The notes beneath the pieces were generated by a model. It searched no databases. It saw nothing but the letters and a program-made list of their open reading frames with translations, and was not told the origin of the DNA. Both the position numbers and the translations under genes were made by a program. Shown in pieces: positions 59,125-64,000 of a stretch of 64,000 nucleotides of DNA (within the stretch, counting starts at the first letter, position 1; each line of letters opens with the position of its first letter). Origin of the DNA: Lacrimispora sp. BS-2 (GTDB lineage Bacteria; Bacillota; Clostridia; Lachnospirales; Lachnospiraceae); NCBI RefSeq assembly GCF_040207125.1, contig NZ_CP157940.1:4154001-4218000 (forward strand), read 5' to 3'.

Positions 59125-60042
59125 ATGAATGAGATTTATGATGTAGTGATCATCGGCTCCGGGCCCGCGGGGCTTTCGGCTGCGGTTTATGGTAAAAGGG
59201 CTGAATTTAAGATGGTAGTGATTGAAAAAGAGGTGGCAAGCGGCGGGCAGGTCCTTAATACTTATGAAGTGGATAATTACCCGGGGCTGCCTGGAATTAA
59301 CGGCTATGATCTTGGAATGAAGTTCCGGGAGCATGCAGAGAAGCTGGGAGCAGAGTTTTCCACAGACGAGGTCCTTCGGATCGAAGCGTCTGACGGAGAA
59401 TTTACCGTAGTAGGAGAAGAGAGGGCCTACGCAACAAAATCGGTCATCATCGCTACCGGAGCCCAGCACCGGAAGCTGAGCGTAATCGGTGAAGAGGAGC
59501 TTACGGGCATGGGAGTTTCCTACTGCGCTACCTGTGACGGTGCATTTTTCCGCAATAAGGTGGCGGCAGTGGTGGGCGGCGGCGACGTTGCCATTGAAGA
59601 TGCCATTTTCCTGGCCAGAATGTGTAAAAAGGTATACTTAATTCATAGGAGAAATAAGCTGAGAGGGGCAAAGACTTTGCAGACCCAGCTGTTTAACCAG
59701 AAAAATGTGGAGATCATCTGGGATACCGTGGTAGAGGAGATCGAAGGCGGAGACCAGGTGGAATCCCTGACCATAAAGAACGCCAAGACCGAGGAATCGA
59801 AAAAGCTTGCGGTAGACGGAGTGTTCATAGCGGTAGGAATCAACCCGCAAAGCGAAGCGTTTAACAACTTAGTGGAGATGGATCATGGCTATATAAAGGC
59901 CGGTGAGGACTGTGAAACCAATATTCCCGGAATCTTTGCAGCCGGCGATGTGCGCACCAAGCAGCTTCGCCAGGTTTCCACAGCTGTTTCTGACGGTGCA
60001 AATGCCATTACCAGCGTAGAGCGGTATCTGACACGAATCTAA
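59125..60042 (+). CDS. trxB: Thioredoxin-disulfide reductase
   Basis: A 305-residue flavoprotein. The FAD site is VVIIGSGPAGLSAAVYG. The redox pair lies in YCATCDGAFF (CxxC), directly followed by the NAD(P)H site VAAVVGGGDVAIEDAIFLA. GIFAAGDVRTKQLRQVSTAV is the C-terminal FAD motif. The enzyme reduces thioredoxin with NADPH (or ferredoxin/NADH in some anaerobes). It is a single-gene unit with its own promoter and terminator. Confidence 0.93.
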   Translation: MNEIYDVVIIGSGPAGLSAAVYGKRAEFKMVVIEKEVASGGQVLNTYEVDNYPGLPGINGYDLGMKFREHAEKLGAEFSTDEVLRIEASDGEFTVVGEERAYATKSVIIATGAQHRKLSVIGEEELTGMGVSYCATCDGAFFRNKVAAVVGGGDVAIEDAIFLARMCKKVYLIHRRNKLRGAKTLQTQLFNQKNVEIIWDTVVEEIEGGDQVESLTIKNAKTEESKKLAVDGVFIAVGINPQSEAFNNLVEMDHGYIKAGEDCETNIPGIFAAGDVRTKQLRQVSTAVSDGANAITSVERYLTRI

Positions 60043-60055
60043 GCATTAGAAAAAG

Positions 60056-60079
60056 CAGCCAGGACAATTGTCCTGGCTG
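60056..60079. terminator. Hairpin after trxB
   Basis: A perfect 10-bp stem (60056-60065 with 60070-60079, loop AATT) 14 bases after the stop, with only two T after it. Confidence 0.65.
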
Positions 60080-60123
60080 TTCAGACTGCTCTGAAAAACT
60101 AAAACTAAAAAAACATATGCTAA

Positions 60124-60154
60124 AAAGGCCCATGTAAAAGTGGGCTTTTCTTTT
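60124..60154. terminator. Second hairpin between trxB and the GntR gene
   Basis: A 9-bp stem with one G-T pair (60124-60132 with 60141-60149) followed by CTTTT. With its A-rich left side it could serve the convergent gntR gene as well. Confidence 0.65.
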
Positions 60155-60186
60155 ACGTAGTTTTTTAGATACAGTTACTAGAGATA

Positions 60187-60909
60187 TTATAACTCAAACA
60201 TATATCTGCTGCCCACATAATATTGGCGACCTATACAGAGGGGGATGCCGTCCTGGTCGATGAAATAGCAGTTCATGTGCAAAAGCGGTTCGCCAACGGG
60301 TATGCCCAACTTCTGTGCCTGATCTGAGGAAGCGCGAGCAATCTCCAGACTGCGACGGGAAGTATCATGAATGGCTTTTTTGCCGACACGCTCGATGGTT
60401 TCAAACATGGAGCAGTCATTTAAATTTTCATCCATTAATGCCCTGTATTTCTGATATGGGAGAAAAAGATTTTCAAGAAAAATGGGAAGTCCATCTGCGG
60501 TCCGCACTCTCTCGATATAGAGCAGCAGTTCATCAGATCCAAATCCAAAGAAATCCTTATCGTCCTTTCGAACGGGTACAATCTGCCGGCTGATGAGTTT
60601 TGCACCGGCCTGCATACCATAGTTTTGACATGTTTTTGTGAAGCTTTCCAGGCGGTTTCCTTCAGCAATCTTGCGGTGGATGCGCGGTGCACTTACAAAG
60701 GTTCCCCGTCCCTGACGTTTTATCAGGTATCCTTCACTGCACAGTTCCTCTATTGCACGCCTTATGGTGATACGGCTGACGGAATATTCTGCGCTTAGCT
60801 CTGGTTCGGATGGAATCTGTTCTTTTACTTTATACTTTCCCTGTTCAATGGTGGCCTTGATATCTTCTTTAATCTGCTGATATAGCGGGGCTACATTTCC
60901 TTCATTCAT
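60187..60909 (-). CDS. GntR family regulator with UTRA domain
   Basis: A 240-residue regulator. The N-terminal GntR winged helix is seen in VAPLYQQIKEDIKATIEQGK, IPSEPELSAEYSVSRITIRR and GYLIKRQGRGTFVS. The UTRA ligand-binding domain follows (about 85-235; CYFIDQDGIPLCIGRQYYVG near the end). Such proteins bind sugar phosphates and release DNA. It is divergent from a mannose-type PTS operon and probably represses it. ATG 60909 is preferred over 60927 because AAGGAGAA stands directly upstream. By context it resembles FrlR, the regulator of fructosamine use. Confidence 0.88.
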   Translation of the reverse strand: MNEGNVAPLYQQIKEDIKATIEQGKYKVKEQIPSEPELSAEYSVSRITIRRAIEELCSEGYLIKRQGRGTFVSAPRIHRKIAEGNRLESFTKTCQNYGMQAGAKLISRQIVPVRKDDKDFFGFGSDELLLYIERVRTADGLPIFLENLFLPYQKYRALMDENLNDCSMFETIERVGKKAIHDTSRRSLEIARASSDQAQKLGIPVGEPLLHMNCYFIDQDGIPLCIGRQYYVGSRYMFEL

Positions 60910-60935
60910 AAAAATTCTCCTTATCATCTATAATC

Positions 60936-60953
60936 ATCATAACGTCTTATGAT
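60936..60953. promoter_or_regulatory. Palindrome upstream of the gntR gene, probable operator
   Basis: ATCATAA (60936-60942), CGTC, TTATGAT (60947-60953): a perfect 7-bp inverted repeat 27 bases before the gntR start, in the right place for autoregulation. Confidence 0.5.
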
Positions 60954-61100
60954 AATTAATCCCACTATACATTTTTTTAAAAAAACTGTCAAGATATTTG
61001 AAGAGAAATGTTCTTATAAAAGGTTTTTGATGGTTATGCATAAAATATAAGGCTTATTTAAAATAAAAGCTACAAAGTTATATTTTTTATACAATAAAAC

Positions 61101-61129
61101 TTGACAGTTGATGGGATTGGTTGTAAAAT
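61101..61129 (+). promoter_or_regulatory. Promoter of the mannose-type PTS operon
   Basis: TTGACA (61101-61106), exactly 17 bases, TAAAAT (61124-61129). The imperfect palindrome at 61142-61160 lies just after the expected start point. Confidence 0.75.
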
Positions 61130-61141
61130 TACATAACAACA

Positions 61142-61160
61142 CAGACGTCTATGATGTCTG
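61142..61160. promoter_or_regulatory. Imperfect palindrome downstream of the PTS promoter, probable operator
   Basis: CAGACGTC (61142-61149) and GATGTCTG (61153-61160) match as an inverted repeat in seven of eight positions with a 3-base centre. The position fits repression of the PTS operon by the GntR protein. Its sequence differs from the palindrome at 60936. Confidence 0.45.
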
Positions 61161-61211
61161 AAACGATATAACTTTAATGTTGGGGTTTAAATTTATGAAA
61201 GGAGAATGCAA

Positions 61212-61634
61212 ATGAACAGAATAATTCTTGCTTCTCACGCCGGAATGTCTGCGGGAATCAAGGATACCCTTCAAATGGTACTGGGAGAACTGCCCAACCT
61301 CTATGTGGTTGCCACAACAAGGGACGAATCAGAGACTATCGTGACGGTCACGCGTCGGTTGCTGGAGAAGTTCGAACCGGGAGATCAGGTGGTGATTCTG
61401 ACAGATATACTTGGCGGAAGTGTGAATAATGACATGATGACGTTACTCACGGATTATTCCGATATCCGGATTATCTGCGGAATGAACCTTAGTTTGGTGC
61501 TTAGTCTGGCTATGCATACAGAACCGTGGACCGGGGGAATTTTAAGAGATGCGATTCATCAGGCAAAGGAACAGATTATTGACTGCACAGAAATGATAAA
61601 GGGTGCAGCAGCAGAAAATGGGGGAGATTTATGA
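61212..61634 (+). CDS. PTS mannose/fructose/sorbose-family EIIA component
   Basis: A 140-residue EIIA of the mannose family (PF03610). It opens MNRIILASHAGMSAGI with the phosphorylated His9; DQVVILTDILGGSVNNDMMT and IRIICGMNLSLVLSLAMH follow. It passes phosphate from HPr to EIIB. AAAGGAG stands seven bases before ATG 61212, so the ATG at 61206 is too close to be used. It overlaps the EIIB gene by four bases. Confidence 0.93.
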   Translation: MNRIILASHAGMSAGIKDTLQMVLGELPNLYVVATTRDESETIVTVTRRLLEKFEPGDQVVILTDILGGSVNNDMMTLLTDYSDIRIICGMNLSLVLSLAMHTEPWTGGILRDAIHQAKEQIIDCTEMIKGAAAENGGDL

Positions 61635-62095
61635 TTAAATTAGTAAGATTGGATTACAGGTTACTTCACGGACAAGTGGTGTTTGCATGGACTGGCTATG
61701 TGGGTGCACAGCGTATTATCATTGTAGATGATGAGGCAGCTTCCGATGAGCTTAAGAAGACAGCTCTTTCTCTCAGCAAGCCAGTGGGGGTAAGGCTGAA
61801 TATCTTCAGCCTGGAGACAACCCTGGCCAAGATGCCGAAGGTCGAAACATTAAATGAGAACATTATGATGATTTTTGGAAACACAAAAACTCTGCGGGCT
61901 TTCTGCGAGGCTTATCCGAAAATTAAGGAAATCAACTATGGTGCACAGGCAAACAGAGAGGGAACTAAACAGTATGCCAGTTCCATTTTCCTGACAGAGA
62001 GTGAAGTGGAAGATACCCATTGTCTTTTTAATATGGGCATCAAGCTGAATGTACAGCAGACGCCGAGTCACAAATCAGAAACTTTGGCTCTGTAG
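61631..62095 (+). CDS. PTS mannose/fructose/sorbose-family EIIB component
   Basis: A 154-residue EIIB (PF03830). LVRLDYRLLHGQVVFAWTGY carries the phosphorylated His13; IIIVDDEAASDELKKTAL and EINYGAQANREGTKQYAS are typical. It transfers phosphate from EIIA to the incoming sugar at EIIC/EIID. Start and preceding stop overlap as ATGA. Confidence 0.93.
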   Translation: MIKLVRLDYRLLHGQVVFAWTGYVGAQRIIIVDDEAASDELKKTALSLSKPVGVRLNIFSLETTLAKMPKVETLNENIMMIFGNTKTLRAFCEAYPKIKEINYGAQANREGTKQYASSIFLTESEVEDTHCLFNMGIKLNVQQTPSHKSETLAL

Positions 62096-62129
62096 ATTCT
62101 GAAACAATAAATATAGGAGGAGTCATACT

Positions 62130-62927
62130 ATGTTAGGTATTTCTATCATTCTGGGATTGATTGGGGTGATGTGCATTCTGGATTCCAGAATTCTTGGGCG
62201 TTTGAATCTGGAGCGTCCACTGATCACCTGTACTCTTGTGGGTCTGGTTCTAGGCGATCTGCCTACCGGACTTGCGGTAGGAGCATCATTAGAACTTATA
62301 AGTCTTGGTATTGTAAATATTGGTGCAGCAGCTCCGCCAGATATGAACATGGCAGCAATTATCACCTGTGCATTTGCCATTTTGACAGATGCCACCATGG
62401 AGACAGCTCTGGCTCTTGCGGTTCCAATCGCAGTGCTTGGACAAGTGCTTGGCGTTCTTATCAGAACGCTTCTGGCAAATCTGACCCATGTTGCAGACAG
62501 AGCCATTGTGCAGGGGAAATTTAAACAGGCTTACCGGATGCATATTGTGTGGGGCACTCTGTGTTATTCCTTGATGTATTTTATTCCAATCTTTCTGGCA
62601 GTATATGCAGGTACAAATATGGTACAGTACATTGTCAGCGTCATTCCGGCCTGGTTTACGGATGGTCTGAATCTGGGAAGTAAATTACTTACAGCCTATG
62701 GTATTGCACTTTTAATGTCTTCCATGATGAACAGGGAGCTTACGGTTTATTTTGTACTGGGATTCTTTATGGTTGGCTACTTGGGACTGAATATTACGGC
62801 AATTGCTATCTTTGCAGTGATTATTGCAATTATTCTTAATGGTCTGAAATTTCGCGGTACAGTCTCAGCGGCTTCTGCTTCTGGCAGAACCCTGGACGAT
62901 TCAGATCCGTTAGAAGACGATTTATAA
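62130..62927 (+). CDS. PTS sorbose-family EIIC component
   Basis: A 265-residue membrane permease (EII-Sor, PF03609) with about seven hydrophobic segments. Near residue 40 it has GDLPTGLAVGASLELISLGI, followed by NIGAAAPPDMNMAAIITCAF, both strongly conserved. It forms the translocation path together with EIID. AGGAGG precedes the ATG. It stands 34 bases after EIIB. Confidence 0.92.
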   Translation: MLGISIILGLIGVMCILDSRILGRLNLERPLITCTLVGLVLGDLPTGLAVGASLELISLGIVNIGAAAPPDMNMAAIITCAFAILTDATMETALALAVPIAVLGQVLGVLIRTLLANLTHVADRAIVQGKFKQAYRMHIVWGTLCYSLMYFIPIFLAVYAGTNMVQYIVSVIPAWFTDGLNLGSKLLTAYGIALLMSSMMNRELTVYFVLGFFMVGYLGLNITAIAIFAVIIAIILNGLKFRGTVSAASASGRTLDDSDPLEDDL

Positions 62928-62939
62928 GGAGGAAAATAT

Positions 62940-63782
62940 ATGAGTAATACAAAGACAGAGCCAGGCAAGCGGTCTGATTTCAGAAAATATCTTCAGTTTT
63001 TCTGGAGATCATGGGCGATTCAGGCATCCTGGAACTATGAACGCCAGATGAATATGGGGTTCTTGTATGGGATTGCGCCGACCTTAGATGAGTTGTATCC
63101 TGATGAGAATGACCCGGTTCAGAAAGCTCATAAGCAGGAAGCATACAAGCGGCATATGGCTTTTTACAACTGCACCCCCCAGACTAGTGCATTTACACTT
63201 GGACTGGCGGCTTCCATGGAGGAGCAGTATGCAGCGGACAGAGAGGAGTTTAACCCGGACACAATCAATGCAGTGAAGACTTCTCTGATGGGACCATTAT
63301 CTGGTGTGGGCGATTCGTTCTTTCAGGGTACGGTTCGTGTTATCGCATTTGGACTTGGTATCTCTCTGGCACAGCAGGGGAGTATTTTAGGACCGGTCCT
63401 GGCCATTGTGCTCTCCTTTATTCCAGCATGGTTGGTAACCTGGTTCGCCGGTAAGCTCGGCTATACCATGGGAAGCAAATATCTGACAAAATTGCAGGGC
63501 GGCGGTCTGATGGATCAGCTGATGTTTGTTTGTGGAGTCGTGGGGCTGATGGTAGTTGGAGCGATGGTAGCAAGTATGGTTGGCATTACAACTCCAGTCG
63601 CATTTGCAAGCACAGGATTAGTATTGCAGGATGTGGTTGACAGTATTCTGCCACAAACACTCAACCTTCTGGTCACATTGGCCATGTTTACCCTGATTCG
63701 TAAGAAGATACCGACTGGCGCATTGCTTATAGTCTGCATTGTGGGCGGTATTGTGATCAATGCACTGGGGATTCTGGCGTAA
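62940..63782 (+). CDS. PTS mannose-family EIID component
   Basis: A 280-residue membrane protein (EIID-AGA, PF03613). It shows QASWNYERQMNMGFLYGIAP, YNCTPQTSAFTLGLAASME, VKTSLMGPLSGVGDSFFQGT and several C-terminal membrane segments. It completes the mannose-type PTS; the family occurs with EIIA, B and C in one operon, as here. AAGGAGG stands 13 bases after the EIIC stop. Confidence 0.93.
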   Translation: MSNTKTEPGKRSDFRKYLQFFWRSWAIQASWNYERQMNMGFLYGIAPTLDELYPDENDPVQKAHKQEAYKRHMAFYNCTPQTSAFTLGLAASMEEQYAADREEFNPDTINAVKTSLMGPLSGVGDSFFQGTVRVIAFGLGISLAQQGSILGPVLAIVLSFIPAWLVTWFAGKLGYTMGSKYLTKLQGGGLMDQLMFVCGVVGLMVVGAMVASMVGITTPVAFASTGLVLQDVVDSILPQTLNLLVTLAMFTLIRKKIPTGALLIVCIVGGIVINALGILA

Positions 63783-63852
63783 TCAATTATTAAATGTGTG
63801 TTTTGTTATTTAAAACGATATAAAAAGATGAATGAAAGAGGAGAATTTTATT

Positions 63853-64000
63853 ATGTACAATATCAATTTGAACCAGGTGAAAGAAATTGTATCTACCATT
63901 GTTGCGGATCATACCATTGAAAACGTAGCATTTGTAGGCTGTGGTGCTTCCAAAAGTGAGCTTTATCCGGCAAAATATTTTCTGTCCAATGCCAGTAAGA
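63853..64000 (+). CDS. SIS-domain protein, FrlB-like sugar-amine deglycase (5' part)
   Basis: The first 49 codons of a gene that runs past the window. IENVAFVGCGASKSELYPAK is a SIS-domain opening. From memory it lines up with the start of B. subtilis FrlB (IDHVFFVACGGSSAIMYPSK), the deglycase of fructosamine 6-phosphates. In Salmonella a mannose-type PTS (gfrABCD) with such deglycases imports glucoselysine and fructoselysine, giving the same gene order as here. A related SIS isomerase for other amino sugars cannot be excluded from the N-terminus alone. The ribosome site is GAGGAG. Confidence 0.7.
   Translation, partial: MYNINLNQVKEIVSTIVADHTIENVAFVGCGASKSELYPAKYFLSNASK

Overview
The window looks like a chromosomal segment from a low-to-moderate GC, Gram-positive anaerobe of the class Clostridia, most likely Lachnospiraceae (Lacrimispora/Clostridium-like). 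Signs for this are a SCIFF six-cysteine peptide with its radical SAM maturase beside tgt and yajC, a TIGR04086-type membrane protein, the DUF2325-DUF3793-flavodoxin trio, strong AGGAGG ribosome sites, frequent TTG/GTG starts and a mannose-family PTS. I saw no rRNA, tRNA, CRISPR array or intact insertion sequence. The assignment is made from recalled family features, not from a database search.

Region 1 (1-24259, plus strand) is a large surface-polysaccharide locus. Its first part holds an O-antigen-ligase-like protein, an initiating sugar-phosphate transferase, a GT2, two DUF4422-GT8 fusion proteins, a Wzm/Wzt-type ABC exporter and a polymerase-like membrane protein with a large C-terminal ectodomain. 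A visibly AT-richer insert (about 12.7-21.2 kb) follows: an RmlC-like epimerase, GT8, GT2, EpsG-type polymerase, SGNH hydrolase, pyruvyl transferase, radical SAM/SPASM enzyme and Wzx flippase. A second initiating transferase and a Wzz protein fused to a degenerate tyrosine-kinase-like domain close the locus. Elements of both ABC-dependent and Wzx/Wzy-dependent export are therefore present.

Region 2 (24449-27827, minus strand) is a three-gene operon for a GT4, a nucleotidyltransferase and UDP-galactopyranose mutase. Region 3 (28220-30089) is a MarR-pirin-nitroreductase operon of the electrophile/quinone stress type. Region 4 (30090-33110) holds a decayed stretch, a 49-residue coiled-coil protein facing a zinc-ribbon/coiled-coil protein, and a secreted protein with cell-wall-binding repeats.

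Region 5 (33382-46970) is a second, more GC-rich glycan locus. Downstream of a strongly structured leader (a long hairpin, then four 20-bp tandem repeats) come a ThDP (acetolactate-synthase-like) enzyme, an NAD-sugar reductase/epimerase, a three-domain C-methyltransferase and a secondary-alcohol dehydrogenase closely resembling the Thermoanaerobacter enzyme. Three GT2 proteins, a third initiating transferase and an LCP ligase with unusual 13-residue repeats follow. I propose the first four enzymes as a branched-chain sugar pathway (acetyl branch reduced to hydroxyethyl, yersiniose-like). This is the best candidate for an undescribed system.

Region 6 (47152-60042) is mostly housekeeping: an HtrA protease, a LacI remnant, a probably metal-regulated DUF2325-DUF3793-flavodoxin operon, ClpX, a signal peptidase II-like protein, a CNNM/CorC protein, SCIFF and its maturase, tgt, yajC, an SDR reductase and thioredoxin reductase. 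Region 7 (60187-64000) is a GntR/UTRA regulator divergent from a mannose-type PTS (EIIA, B, C, D) followed by the start of a SIS-domain FrlB-like deglycase. This suggests uptake of Amadori compounds (fructosyl- or glucosyl-amino acids). Where a start codon was moved from the longest open frame, the reason is given in the entry.
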